Notes: generated by a model not told the origin, from the letters alone. Shown: positions 16,791-25,021, numbered from the stretch's first letter. The stretch is 64,000 nucleotides of DNA from UM-FILTER-40-17 sp032251335 (GCA_032251335.1 JAVVDW010000002.1:127266-191265); one strand, 5' to 3'. Translations and numbers: made by a program.

Positions 16791-17549
16791 TTAATTTTTC
16801 AAGGCTTTTTTGGTAAAATCGGAAAGCACCAAACGGCCACTAATTTTCGCATTTTCTATGAGGAGTTCTCCCCAGTGGTCGGTGTCTTTCCAAAGTGTTT
16901 TTTTTATTTCGGATAGCGCTTCCAGGTGATATGAGGCCAGTTTGACAACAAATCTGTCAATTTCATCATCGAGTAGTTTGTGGGTTTCAAACACATTTGC
17001 ATACAATCCTTTTTGTTTGGCCCAATACGCATTTTTCCATTCGTGTGCTGCCAGTGTGAGTTCGGCGAGTCCGTTTGTGCCTATTTTTCGTGCCACTGCA
17101 GGTGCAATGACGAAGGGGCCTATGCCAATACTGAGTTCAGAAAGTTTGATGGCTGCATCTTCGGTGGCCAATACATAATCACAGGCGGCCAAGATGCCCA
17201 CGCCACCGCCAACGGCCTTTCCTTGCGCGCGTCCAACTATAATTTTCCCACAAGTGCGCATCGCATTAATCAAGTGCGCAAAACCGGAAAAAAAAGCCAA
17301 GCCATCTTCGGGGGTTTGCACGGCTTTCAATTCATCAAAAGAGGCACCGGCACAAAAGGCTTTGTCGCCTTCGCTGGCGAGTAAAATTACAGAGACTTCG
17401 GGGTTTTTTCCCAATTCCTGCAAGGCATCGGTGAGTCTTTTGAGCAATTCAGCCGGAAAAGAATTGGCTGCCGGATGCCCAAAAACCACCTTGGCTATGC
17501 GGTTTTGCGTGTGGACATATAGCGAACCCTTCGGATAGGAATCAGTCAT
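16791..17549 (-). CDS. Enoyl-CoA hydratase/isomerase family protein
   Basis: Crotonase-fold enzyme of 252 residues acting on acyl-CoA thioesters. The oxyanion-hole segments are visible: ASEGDKAFCAGASFDELKAV near 60-79 and GRAQGKAVGGGVGILAACDY near 105-124. At the second catalytic Glu position the sequence is LSELSIGIGPFV near 136-147, with Glu present. The substrate is not determined; the absence of the usual Glu-Arg pair typical of FadB-like hydratases and the Phe-Val-Ile stretch suggest a methylglutaconyl-CoA-like or isomerase role, only tentatively. Start ATG 17549 (MTDSYPKGS) is chosen; the longer frame adds 41 hydrophobic residues that belong to intergenic DNA. Confidence 0.88.
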   Translation of the reverse strand: MTDSYPKGSLYVHTQNRIAKVVFGHPAANSFPAELLKRLTDALQELGKNPEVSVILLASEGDKAFCAGASFDELKAVQTPEDGLAFFSGFAHLINAMRTCGKIIVGRAQGKAVGGGVGILAACDYVLATEDAAIKLSELSIGIGPFVIAPAVARKIGTNGLAELTLAAHEWKNAYWAKQKGLYANVFETHKLLDDEIDRFVVKLASYHLEALSEIKKTLWKDTDHWGELLIENAKISGRLVLSDFTKKALKN

Positions 17550-17689
17550 AAGTAAAAAAGCATTTAAAACGAATCGTAAAGATAAGAATTCCACTCTATG
17601 GAAAAGATATTTTGGCGTCGAAAATAGAATTAAAGTTAAATAAAACGTTAAAAAAACACAGCGGTGCCACACCGCCTTTAAGGGGGCAT

Positions 17690-17697
17690 TATATTTG
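17690..17697 (+). promoter_or_regulatory. TAnnTTTG -7 box upstream of the desaturase gene
   Basis: TATATTTG is an exact -7 match 30 bp before the start codon. About 15 bp upstream lies a GCGGTG-CCA-CACCGC hairpin (17661-17675), which could be an operator or the end of a message from outside. No good -33 box. Confidence 0.4.
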
Positions 17698-17727
17698 TTT
17701 TTTTATAAACTAATTAATAAAAAACTA

Positions 17728-18705
17728 ATGCCACTAACCGCAGACAGATACGAAGTGATGAAAGCGTTGGACAAGTTTGTCCCTGAGATATCAGAAAAAT
17801 ATCTGATGCCGGTCAATGAAATTTGGCAGCCTACCCAACTTTTACCCAAATCTGACAGTGAAAACTTCTTTGAAGAAATCAGACAGATTAGGGAGGAAGC
17901 CAGAGAGTTGTCTTATGATTTTTGGGTTGTTTTGGTAGCTGATACCATTACGGAAGAGGCTTTGCCTACTTATGAATCTTGGTTGATGGACGTGCAAGGC
18001 ATCGATCAACACGAGCCGAACAATTGGGCGCGTTGGACGCGACAGTGGACTGCCGAGGAAAACAGACACGGAGACGTGTTGAATAAATATTTGTATTTGT
18101 CCGGTCGGGTAGATATGTTTGAAATAGAGCGCACCACACATTACATCATTGCAGATGGATTTGATATTGGAACCGGCAGAGATCCGTATAAAAATTTTGT
18201 TTATACCAGTTTTCAAGAATTGGCAACACACATATCGCACAAGCGGGTAGGGCAGTTGGCCAAGAAAAAAAACAACAAATTGTTGGCCAATATGTGTTTG
18301 ATGATAGCCGGCGATGAGATGCGACATTATCATGCTTATAGGGAGTTTATCAATCAAATATTTAAGATTGACCCGTCACAAATGATGCTGGCCTTTAGCG
18401 ATATGATGAAGAAAAAAATAGTGATGCCGGCACAATTTATCAGAGAATCGGGTGGTACTATTGGCAATGCTTTTGAAAATTTTTCAAACGCAGCCCAGCG
18501 CTTAGGCGTTTATACCACACATGATTATATAGACATCTTGAGAAAACTTACGGATTTTTGGCAAATTGCCAACCTCAGAGGTCTTGACGATGCGGCGGAA
18601 CGCGCCCGAGATTATGTGATGAAACTGCCCGATCGACTTCATAAGATATCAGAAAGAAGTGGTGTACCCAAAGATCAACACGTTTTTAAATGGGTTTCTG
18701 TCTAA
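17728..18705 (+). CDS. Acyl-[acyl-carrier-protein] desaturase
   Basis: Soluble di-iron desaturase that introduces a double bond (probably delta-9) into acyl-ACP. 325 residues. Iron ligands appear in the paired helices: E in ADTITEEALPTY, TAEENRHGDVLNKY near 108-121 (ExxH), and AGDEMRHYHAYREF near 198-211 (ExxH). No membrane helix, unlike the FADS-like desaturases. Start ATG 17728 gives the N-terminus MPLTADRYEV; a longer frame from 17695 includes promoter sequence. It stands alone on the plus strand after a clear -7 box. In Bacteroidota these proteins are common and likely tune membrane fluidity. Confidence 0.94.
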   Translation: MPLTADRYEVMKALDKFVPEISEKYLMPVNEIWQPTQLLPKSDSENFFEEIRQIREEARELSYDFWVVLVADTITEEALPTYESWLMDVQGIDQHEPNNWARWTRQWTAEENRHGDVLNKYLYLSGRVDMFEIERTTHYIIADGFDIGTGRDPYKNFVYTSFQELATHISHKRVGQLAKKKNNKLLANMCLMIAGDEMRHYHAYREFINQIFKIDPSQMMLAFSDMMKKKIVMPAQFIRESGGTIGNAFENFSNAAQRLGVYTTHDYIDILRKLTDFWQIANLRGLDDAAERARDYVMKLPDRLHKISERSGVPKDQHVFKWVSV

Positions 18706-18717
18706 TTGATTTTTTGT

Positions 18718-19449
18718 ATGTCGAAGCGAACTTTAGTGATTGGTGATATACACGGAGGCTACAAAGCGTTGTTGCAGATTTTGGAAAAAGCCGACATAAA
18801 ACCCACGGACAAGCTTATTTTCTTGGGAGACTATGTGGACGGCTGGAGCGAACCCGACAAGGTAATAGATTTGTTGCTGGAATTGCAACAGTCGCACAAT
18901 TGTATTTTTATCAGGGGCAACCATGATCAGCTATTGACAGATTGGTTGCTAGAAAAATCAGACAACCCGCTTTGGTTGCAACACGGCGGACAACCTACGC
19001 TTGATTGCTATGAAAGACTTTCTTCAGAAAAAATCAAGACACATTTAGATTTCCTTCAAAATTTACGTAACTACTATGTGGACAACAGCAACCGATTGTT
19101 TGTTCACGCCGGCTTTACCTCGCTGCACGGACCCGAAAAGGAATACCACAACACGCCGTTTTATTGGGACAGAACACTTTGGGAAACGGCCTTGGCGTTA
19201 GATGACAGAATTGCCAAAACAGATGCCCGTTTTCCCAAGCGATTACAACTTTTTCCCGAAATATTTATCGGTCACACACCTACACTTCGCATCGGAAAAA
19301 CCGAACCGGTTCGGGTAGCCAATATCACCAATGTGGATACCGGCGCGGCCTTTACAGGTCCTTTAACGGTTTTTGATGTAGAAAGCGGTGGCTTTTGGCA
19401 GAGCGATCCCCTGCCTAAACTATACCCAAATGAGAAAGGTCGCAATTAG
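18718..19449 (+). CDS. Metallophosphoesterase, serine/threonine protein phosphatase type
   Basis: 243 residues of a calcineurin-like phosphoesterase with every PPP-type metal motif: VIGDIHGGY near 6-14, FLGDYVDGWS near 38-47, IRGNHDQLL near 69-77, FVHAGF and IGHTP. This set is shared by bacterial PrpA/PrpB-like protein phosphatases and ApaH-like enzymes; the length and order fit the former. Start ATG 18718 (MSKRTLVIGD) is preferred to a TTG at 18706. It begins 12 bp after the desaturase stop, so the two are probably cotranscribed. Target unknown. Confidence 0.9.
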   Translation: MSKRTLVIGDIHGGYKALLQILEKADIKPTDKLIFLGDYVDGWSEPDKVIDLLLELQQSHNCIFIRGNHDQLLTDWLLEKSDNPLWLQHGGQPTLDCYERLSSEKIKTHLDFLQNLRNYYVDNSNRLFVHAGFTSLHGPEKEYHNTPFYWDRTLWETALALDDRIAKTDARFPKRLQLFPEIFIGHTPTLRIGKTEPVRVANITNVDTGAAFTGPLTVFDVESGGFWQSDPLPKLYPNEKGRN

Positions 19450-19554
19450 TGAAAAACCATTTTTCGGCTATAAATAATTTATTTTCAGTGAATAAGTAGA
19501 ACCTATTGATATTTCTATTATCTTTACACCGAATTTTAACTTTTATTTTTTGTT

Positions 19555-19863
19555 ATGAACATTTTTGTAGGGAGCTTACCTTATCGTTTGAAAGAAGCTC
19601 AATTAAGCCAGTATTTTGAGGAATACGGCACCGTAAATTCTGTGAAAATTATCACAGATCGTGAAACAGGCCGAAGCAAAGGTTTTGGTTTTGTTGAAAT
19701 GTCAGATGATTCTGAAGGAAGTGCAGCAATTGAAGGCCTTAATGGCGCTGAACTAGATGGCAGAAACATCGTTGTTAACGAGGCACAACCTCGTAAAGAA
19801 CAAACTGGTGGCGCCGGTGGCGGCAGAAGTTTTGGCAACGAAAGAAGAGAACGAAGATACTAA
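19555..19863 (+). CDS. RNA-binding protein with one RRM domain
   Basis: 102 residues. RNP2 is NIFVGSLPYRL at 2-12 and RNP1 is RSKGFGFVEM near 39-48, the aromatic residues that stack on RNA both being present. The C-terminal 25 residues are Gly, Arg and Glu rich. These small RRM proteins are widespread in Bacteroidota and often act as RNA chaperones. A strong rho-independent terminator follows directly, so this is a single-gene transcript. Confidence 0.95.
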   Translation: MNIFVGSLPYRLKEAQLSQYFEEYGTVNSVKIITDRETGRSKGFGFVEMSDDSEGSAAIEGLNGAELDGRNIVVNEAQPRKEQTGGAGGGRSFGNERRERRY

Positions 19864-19887
19864 AATATATTTCGTGAAACTGACTAG

Positions 19888-19914
19888 AAACCCTCGCATT
19901 TGCGGGGGTTTTTT
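19888..19914 (+). terminator. Rho-independent terminator after the RRM gene
   Basis: AAACCCTCGCA pairs with TGCGGGGGTTT (one T-G pair) around a 2-base loop, followed by a T tract. Confidence 0.9.
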
Positions 19915-19991
19915 ATTTGTGATGGCGTTGCCAGGAATCTTTCTGGGTTTTGCAATCTACGACTTTTGATTTTTTATCTAACGGCTTCCGC

Positions 19992-21008
19992 CTATTCATA
20001 AACCCGCTCCCAAGATTGCAAGCGCACGTTTTGGTCGCCGCGCAATTCAAATTGAACGCGGTGCGTTTCAAAATCAAATTTTAAAAGACCGAAGTTTACC
20101 ACGTTTGTAACCTCACCCATCCGGTATGGATTTTCTTCACCTTTAAAACCTTTGTACACATGGGTGAGGCCACTGGAGGTGAAATCTACCAAAGGGTAGG
20201 GCAGGCCGTCTATTTTTTTCTCTGAGAATTCGGCAATATGACGGTCTCCGGAAAGTATCAGCACGCCTTTGGCACCACTTTCTACAATCGTTTTTTCAAG
20301 TTTACGGATTTCATTCGGAAAATTTCCCCAAGTTTCAAAACCGTGTTTTGCAGACAAAAATTGGATGCTGGATACCAAGATGTTGAAATCAGCTTTAGAA
20401 TTTTTCAATTCGTCTTTCAGCCAGGCCCACTGCGCTTCACCTAAGACCGTTTTGGTAGTGTCTGCGGTTGGCTCGTAGCGTCTGCCGCGTGTAGGACTTT
20501 TCTCTAGGGCATCGCGAAAATAGCGTGTATCCAAAAGAATGATTTTGATACTGCCCTGAGGTAAATTCAAGGTTTCACTGTGATAAATACCCGCACGTTT
20601 TCTTCGAGCATCATGGTGCGGAACGTCGATAAAATCAAGAAACAATTGTTGGGCTTCGTCTTTGACCTCCCATTCTACACCGCCGTCATTTTTTCCGTAA
20701 TCGTGGTCGTCCCAAATGGCTAGGATTTTAGCCTGTTTGGCTAAAGCCAAATAAGCCGAATCACTTTTTTGAACTGCGTAATCGGCTGCCATCCTGTGCA
20801 TATCGTCCGTGTCTGAATAAATATTATCACCGCCCCAAATCCAGACATCGGGCTTGTTTTGCATCACATCGTCCCACAAAAGATTGGGTAACCTTTGGTT
20901 ATCGCAAGAGCCAAAAGCAATGGTAAAAGGCTCTTGAGCGCTCTCTTGTGCTTGCAGTAAACCACTGCAAATCAAAAAAAGAAGACAGGATAAGGAGATA
21001 CATTTCAT
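19992..21008 (-). CDS. PhoD-like alkaline phosphatase/phosphodiesterase, secreted
   Basis: 338 residues. A signal peptide occupies about 1-20 (LSCLLFLICSGLLQAQ). The metal-binding motifs of the PhoD family follow: AFGSCDNQ, WIWGGDNIYSD, ILAIWDDHDYGKND and LILSGDRHIAEFS. It lacks the long N-terminal PhoD domain, so it belongs to the short, alkaline-phosphatase-D-related group; the substrate could be a phosphodiester or phosphomonoester outside the cell. ATG 21008 is chosen because it places the hydrophobic core at a normal distance from the start; the frame extends to 21038 with residues encoded by promoter DNA. Confidence 0.9.
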   Translation of the reverse strand: MKCISLSCLLFLICSGLLQAQESAQEPFTIAFGSCDNQRLPNLLWDDVMQNKPDVWIWGGDNIYSDTDDMHRMAADYAVQKSDSAYLALAKQAKILAIWDDHDYGKNDGGVEWEVKDEAQQLFLDFIDVPHHDARRKRAGIYHSETLNLPQGSIKIILLDTRYFRDALEKSPTRGRRYEPTADTTKTVLGEAQWAWLKDELKNSKADFNILVSSIQFLSAKHGFETWGNFPNEIRKLEKTIVESGAKGVLILSGDRHIAEFSEKKIDGLPYPLVDFTSSGLTHVYKGFKGEENPYRMGEVTNVVNFGLLKFDFETHRVQFELRGDQNVRLQSWERVYE

Positions 21009-21027
21009 CGTAAAATAGATTTGCTCA

Positions 21028-21056
21028 CAAAAATACACTTTCCTTTTTTAAGCAAA
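21028..21056 (-). promoter_or_regulatory. Promoter for the PhoD-like gene
   Basis: On the minus strand TTTG (plus 21053-21056) is followed after 17 bp by TATTTTTG (plus 21028-21035), an exact -7 match, 20 bp before the chosen start at 21008. Confidence 0.5.
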
Positions 21057-21077
21057 TGTTACCTTTTTGTACTTTAG

Positions 21078-21146
21078 CCCCATGAAACCCTCATAGAGGA
21101 ATTTACTAAAGCCAAGTTAGACGCCTTCACTAAAGCGTATGAATAA
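21078..21146 (+). other. Short coding-like tail, possible gene remnant
   Basis: Right after an in-frame TAG (21075-21077), the 22 codons 21078-21143 read PHETLIEEFTKAKLDAFTKA and end YE before a TAA stop. There is no start codon. The composition looks like a protein C-terminus, so it may be the remains of a gene that used to precede the DHH phosphoesterase. The rest of the spacer holds nothing recognisable. Confidence 0.25.
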
Positions 21147-21227
21147 ATCAGGTTTTTTTAAGTGGGTCAATTTTTGCTTTAAGTTGTAAGATGCTTACAA
21201 TTAATTATTTAATCTAAATTTATTCGT

Positions 21228-22232
21228 GTGAAAAAAACGGATTTAAAAGCGCTGGACAGTTTATGGACAGCATCACAAAAAATAGTCATCACTTCACATT
21301 ACAACCCCGACGGTGATGCGGTGGGCAGTTCGCTGGGGCTGTCTCATTACCTCAAAGCCAAAGGGCATGAAGTTTTTGTGGTGTTGCCCAACGAGTTTCC
21401 CGATTTTCTGGCATGGATGCCGGGCAGCAGTGAGATTCTGTTTGCCACGAGAGACAAAGAAACTGCTTTGCAAAAATTGAAAGCGGCCACTGTCATTTTT
21501 TCGTTAGATTACAATGCACCTTCCAGAACCGAGCATATGAAAGAAGCTTTGATGGACAGCACAGCTTTGAAAGTCTTGATAGACCACCACAGAGAGCCCG
21601 AAGATTTTGCGGATGCAATCTTGTGGGATATTGAAGCCTCATCGACCTGTGAGCTCATCTACAGGTTTATCAATCACTATGGTGATACAGATTTGATTGA
21701 CCAAAACATTGCGGCCTGTTTGTATGCCGGTATTATGACGGACACAGGTTCCTTTAAATATGCATCTACTTCACCGCAAACCCATAAAATAGCCGCCCGT
21801 TTGATGGAAACAGGCATAGAAGCCTCCGAGATTCATTCGATGGTGTTTGATACAAATTCTTATTCGCGCATGCAATTATTAGGCAGAACCTTGGAAAATC
21901 TTAAAGTGATTCCTGCGTTTCAAACAGCCTATACACAACTTACCAAAGCCGAACTCGAACAGTTCAATTTTGTCAAAGGCGATACAGAAGGATTTGTCAA
22001 TTACGGATTGGCGCTGAAAGGGGTACATTTTTCGGTTATTTTTATTGAGAACCAACAAGAACCCTACATCAAAATTTCTTTTCGTTCCAAAGGTGATTTT
22101 GACGTGAATACTTTTGCACGAAAGTATTTTAACGGCGGCGGGCATCAGAATGCGGCCGGAGGAAAAAGCATGAAAAACATGACTGAAACGATAGAAGATT
22201 TTAAAAAAGCACTACAAGAATATGCGTCCTAA
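21228..22232 (+). CDS. DHH-family phosphoesterase (NrnA-like nanoRNase / pAp phosphatase)
   Basis: 334 residues. The DHH domain shows SHYNPDGDAVGSSLGLSHYL near 22-41, SLDYNAPSR and LIDHHREPEDF (the DHH triad), and the C-terminal DHHA1 domain has FNGGGHQNAAGGKS near 302-315. The combination is that of NrnA, which degrades 2-4-mer RNAs and converts pAp to AMP. The reading frame starts with GTG at 21228, which gives the usual short N-terminus; no in-frame ATG is better. Its last 11 bases overlap the gldI start, so the two are coupled. Confidence 0.92.
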   Translation: MKKTDLKALDSLWTASQKIVITSHYNPDGDAVGSSLGLSHYLKAKGHEVFVVLPNEFPDFLAWMPGSSEILFATRDKETALQKLKAATVIFSLDYNAPSRTEHMKEALMDSTALKVLIDHHREPEDFADAILWDIEASSTCELIYRFINHYGDTDLIDQNIAACLYAGIMTDTGSFKYASTSPQTHKIAARLMETGIEASEIHSMVFDTNSYSRMQLLGRTLENLKVIPAFQTAYTQLTKAELEQFNFVKGDTEGFVNYGLALKGVHFSVIFIENQQEPYIKISFRSKGDFDVNTFARKYFNGGGHQNAAGGKSMKNMTETIEDFKKALQEYAS

Positions 22233-22776
22233 GTTTTATTTCTCGGTTTTACTCATGTGGACTTTGCTTTTGGGTTGTAATGAACCCGAAGCCAGAAAGC
22301 CGATTACTGTAGCGTCCGGCAGTTTTTTGAAGGCATCAATTGAAACTTCAAAACAAATTCTCAATAAAGACCTTGCGGCGATACAATCCTATGTAAGCGC
22401 GCTCGACTCGGTGGAAGTATTTACCTCTCATTATGGCTTCTCATATTTCTATGAGGTTGCCCGCCCGGAAGATACTTTATTGCCAAAGCCGGGTGACGAA
22501 GTGCATTTTACCTATTCGGTTCAGTCGCTTCAAAACGAAACCATCTACGACACCACAGAAATTGGAAGCATCCGGTATGTAGTAGATCGGGAAAAACTTT
22601 TTGAAGGGCTACGCGAGGCGATAAAATTGATGAAAAAGGGCGAAGTGGCTACTTTTTTATTTCCATCGGCTTTGGCCTACGGAAGTTTGGGAGACAAAAA
22701 ACGCATCGCACCCAACCAACCCTTGGTGTGCAGCATTTATATGTTGGATCACAGTCCATTGGCCGCAACAGAATAA
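22222..22776 (+). CDS. gldI: Gliding-motility-associated FKBP-type peptidyl-prolyl isomerase lipoprotein, GldI type
   Basis: 184 residues with a lipoprotein signal (LLMWTLLLGC, lipid-attached Cys near 19). The mature part begins with the GldI-type segment EARKPITVASGSFLKASIE, then an FKBP domain of about 100 residues with GDEVHFTYSV, LFEGLREAIKLMKKGEVATF and PSALAYGS. GldI is required for gliding in Flavobacterium, probably by folding outer-membrane motility lipoproteins. The short form without an N-terminal dimerisation domain fits GldI. Its presence supports a flavobacterial source, though GldI also occurs in non-gliding species. A second isomerase gene follows 63 bp later. Confidence 0.88.
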   Translation: MRPKFYFSVLLMWTLLLGCNEPEARKPITVASGSFLKASIETSKQILNKDLAAIQSYVSALDSVEVFTSHYGFSYFYEVARPEDTLLPKPGDEVHFTYSVQSLQNETIYDTTEIGSIRYVVDREKLFEGLREAIKLMKKGEVATFLFPSALAYGSLGDKKRIAPNQPLVCSIYMLDHSPLAATE

Positions 22777-22839
22777 ATTGTATATCGAATGAGATTTTCG
22801 CCAAAATCCTTTATTTTCGCACAAACTAATATTAAACAC

Positions 22840-23922
22840 ATGAAAAAAGTACTCTTAGTGGTTTTAGCGTTTACGCTTACCATGGCTTGTAAGCAAAAAT
22901 ACAATGACCTACAAGACGGTCTATATGCCGATTTTCAAACCAGTAAAGGTGATATTTTGGTGAAACTCACGCCAAGTGAATCTCCGGCTACGGTTGCCAA
23001 CTTTGTGTCTTTGGCGGAAGGCACCAACAGCTTGGTGGTAGATTCGCTGAAAGGCAAAAAATTTTATGACGGTTTGGTTTTTCACAGGGTAGTGGAAGAC
23101 TTCGTTATCCAGGGCGGTGATCCTTCGGCTACAGGTGCCGGAGGTCCGGGATACAAGTTTAACGACGAACCCAATATGTTGCAACACGACAGTCCCGGTA
23201 TTTTATCGATGGCCAACAACGGACCCGATACCAACGGTAGCCAGTTTTTTATCACACATAAAGAAACGCCTTGGCTTGATGGACGCCATACCATTTTCGG
23301 AAAAGTAGTTCTTGGGCAATCTGTTGTGGATACCATTAAGCAAGGTGACGTCATCAACAAAGTAGAAATCATCAGAGTTGGCAAAGAAGCCAAAAAATTT
23401 GACGCATCCAAGGTTTTTGCAGATTTTATGGAAGAACAAACCCGTATCAAAGAAGAACAAGATGCAAAGACTGCGGCAAAAAGAGCCGAGTTTATCAATA
23501 AAATGTACGATTTGAAAACCAAAGCCGCTGCGCTCCCTTCCGGGTTGAAAATTTATGTTTTGGAAGATAATGGAGGCGAAAAACCCAAAATCGGGCAAAC
23601 CGTGAAGTTTAATTATTCAGGTTTTCTTTCTAGCGGTGAACTGTTTGACAGCAACATGGCAGATGTTGCCGAGGAGTACGGAAAATTTGATCCGAATCGT
23701 TTGGCAGGCAATGGCTACACACCCATTGAGACTCAGTATTCACCAGATGCACCCATGATTCCGGGCTTTAGAGAAGGCATGTTGACCATGAAAGTAGGCG
23801 ACAAGGCACTCCTTTTTATACCTTCGGAGTTGGCTTATGGCGAACAAGGCGCCGGTGGTGGTATTATTCCACCCAACTCAGAGCTTATTTTTGAGGTAAC
23901 TTTGGTGGGAATCGTACAATAA
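22840..23922 (+). CDS. Cyclophilin-FKBP fusion peptidyl-prolyl isomerase, lipoprotein
   Basis: 360 residues. The lipobox is LAFTLTMAC, lipid-attached Cys near 17, so the protein is anchored in an envelope membrane. Residues about 27-190 form a cyclophilin domain (FHRVVEDFVIQGGDPSATG, GPDTNGSQFFITHKETPWLD). After a linker of about 45 charged residues, residues about 250-360 form an FKBP domain (VKFNYSGFLSSGELFDS, GFREGMLTMKVGDKALLFI, IPPNSELIFEVTL). Both active sites look intact. Start ATG 22840 places the signal peptide correctly. A paralogue without the signal lies at 52103. A terminator follows. Confidence 0.93.
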   Translation: MKKVLLVVLAFTLTMACKQKYNDLQDGLYADFQTSKGDILVKLTPSESPATVANFVSLAEGTNSLVVDSLKGKKFYDGLVFHRVVEDFVIQGGDPSATGAGGPGYKFNDEPNMLQHDSPGILSMANNGPDTNGSQFFITHKETPWLDGRHTIFGKVVLGQSVVDTIKQGDVINKVEIIRVGKEAKKFDASKVFADFMEEQTRIKEEQDAKTAAKRAEFINKMYDLKTKAAALPSGLKIYVLEDNGGEKPKIGQTVKFNYSGFLSSGELFDSNMADVAEEYGKFDPNRLAGNGYTPIETQYSPDAPMIPGFREGMLTMKVGDKALLFIPSELAYGEQGAGGGIIPPNSELIFEVTLVGIVQ

Positions 23923-23945
23923 ACGACACAAAACAAAAGATAAAG

Positions 23946-23983
23946 AAGCCGTCTCTGTAATTAAATTGAGGCGGTTTTTTTTT
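23946..23983 (+). terminator. Rho-independent terminator after the DHH-gldI-isomerase operon
   Basis: AAGCCGTCTC pairs with GAGGCGGTTT (two G-T pairs) around a 12-base loop, followed by nine T residues. Confidence 0.85.
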
Positions 23984-24003
23984 GTTTCTTCTAGTGAAGC
24001 ATA

Positions 24004-24020
24004 AAGTTGTGAAACAACTT
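24004..24020. repeat. Hairpin AAGTTG-TGAAA-CAACTT, left flank of the toxin-antitoxin module
   Basis: Six-base perfect stem with 5-base loop. A near copy (15 of 17 bases identical, differing only in the loop, TGAGG) lies at 24934-24950, so the pair brackets the toxin-antitoxin genes. Confidence 0.6.
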
Positions 24021-24052
24021 AAAAATTCGAATCGAAAGAAATACTTATAAAT

Positions 24053-24087
24053 TTTGTTTCTATATTTAGAAACTTTGTTTATTTTTG
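24053..24087 (+). promoter_or_regulatory. Promoter for the toxin-antitoxin pair
   Basis: TTTG at 24053-24056, 23 bp spacer, then TATTTTTG at 24080-24087, an exact -7 box. The toxin start is 26 bp further on. The antitoxin probably represses this promoter; no clear palindromic operator was seen. Confidence 0.45.
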
Positions 24088-24112
24088 AATCTTTAAACAT
24101 CGACGGTATTAA

Positions 24113-24445
24113 ATGAAATATTTTGAGACACGATTTTTAGAAGAAGCCGATAAATTCATTGCTGGACTTGATTCAAAAACTGTCAAGAAAATATTTTATA
24201 ATATTGATTTAGCTGAACAAACAAATGACCCGAAACTACTAAAGAAACTTCAGAATGACATTTGGGAGTTTCGGACAAAATACGCAGGACTTCAAATCAG
24301 ACTTCTTGCATTTTGGGACAAGACAAATAATAAAGAAACTTTGGTGTTTGCAACCCACGGCTTTATAAAGAAAGTGGACAAAGTTCCGAAAAATGAAATT
24401 GAACGAGCTATTAGGATTAAAAATGAGTATTTCGACAACAAGTAA
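24113..24445 (+). CDS. Type II toxin, RelE/ParE superfamily, HigB/Gp49-like
   Basis: 110 residues. The compact fold and its C-terminal signature ATHGFIKKVDKVPKNEIERA near 79-98 match phage-derived Gp49-like (HigB) toxins. ELWEFR-type conserved core appears as NDIWEFRTKYAGLQIRLLAF near 43-62 with the basic residues of the RNase site. Such toxins cleave mRNA on the ribosome. The gene lies 11 bp before an HTH antitoxin, toxin first, which is the HigBA order. Composition is AT-rich compared with the flanking isomerase gene. The AT-rich, hairpin-flanked context suggests mobility. Confidence 0.88.
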   Translation: MKYFETRFLEEADKFIAGLDSKTVKKIFYNIDLAEQTNDPKLLKKLQNDIWEFRTKYAGLQIRLLAFWDKTNNKETLVFATHGFIKKVDKVPKNEIERAIRIKNEYFDNK

Positions 24446-24456
24446 AAAATAAAAAT

Positions 24457-24783
24457 ATGGCAACTAAAGAAATTAAAAGTTACTCGCTAGCCGAAATGAA
24501 GGATAAGTATATCGGTAAAGTTGGAACTATTGAACGAGACGAATATGAATATGAACTTCGAATGGACGTTTTGGGCAAAATGATAAAGTCTGCAAGACAA
24601 GAACGACACTTGACACAAGAGGATCTTGGAAAACTTGTTGGAGTTCAAAAGGCTCAAATTTCAAAACTTGAAAGCAGTACTAACAGTGCTACAATTGACA
24701 CCATATTGAAAGTGTTTAAGGCTTTGAAAGCAGAGATAAACTTTAACGTTAAACTCGAAGGCAACTACCTTAAACTCGCATAA
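24457..24783 (+). CDS. HigA-type antitoxin, XRE-family helix-turn-helix protein
   Basis: 108 residues. An N-terminal region of about 45 residues with DKYIGKVGTIERDEYEYEL probably wraps the toxin; the C-terminal half is an HTH_3 domain, QERHLTQEDLGKLVGVQKAQ at about 48-67 followed by ISKLESSTNSATIDTILKVF. It should neutralise the adjacent toxin and repress their shared promoter. The N-terminal toxin-binding and C-terminal DNA-binding order fits the Gp49/HigA subgroup. Last gene of the module, followed by the second hairpin. Confidence 0.9.
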   Translation: MATKEIKSYSLAEMKDKYIGKVGTIERDEYEYELRMDVLGKMIKSARQERHLTQEDLGKLVGVQKAQISKLESSTNSATIDTILKVFKALKAEINFNVKLEGNYLKLA

Positions 24784-24933
24784 CAGAAAAGAAAGCCGAA
24801 CACAACACCACCTACCTGCAAGTGGTGGTTCAGTGCTTCTATGAAAGTGAAGTGCTAAATCAAATTTCTGGAATACTAATGAAATTCAATACTAAAATTT
24901 CCCACCTGCGTGTAGCTGCAAAACGGTTTGGCG

Positions 24934-24956
24934 AAGTTGTGAGGCAACTTTTTTTT
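24934..24956 (+). terminator. Terminator-like hairpin, right flank of the toxin-antitoxin module
   Basis: AAGTTG-TGAGG-CAACTT stem-loop followed by six further T residues. It matches the hairpin at 24004-24020 except for two loop bases. Confidence 0.65.
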
Positions 24957-25021
24957 AATTTACTTCTAAGCTAGCTGATTTCGAAAATCAGATTCAGAAT
25001 TTAAGTGCAACTTTCAAGACA

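Noticed and set aside
19501..19554. Promoter for the RRM gene
   Set aside because: TATCTTTA near 19519 has one mismatch to TAnnTTTG and the only TTG is 10 bp away, too close for a -33 box.
24784..25021. Possible second small gene or operator after the antitoxin (ACCACC/GGTGGT inverted repeat at about 24810-24832)
   Set aside because: No open frame of useful length; the inverted repeat is short with an 11-base loop and no T tract.
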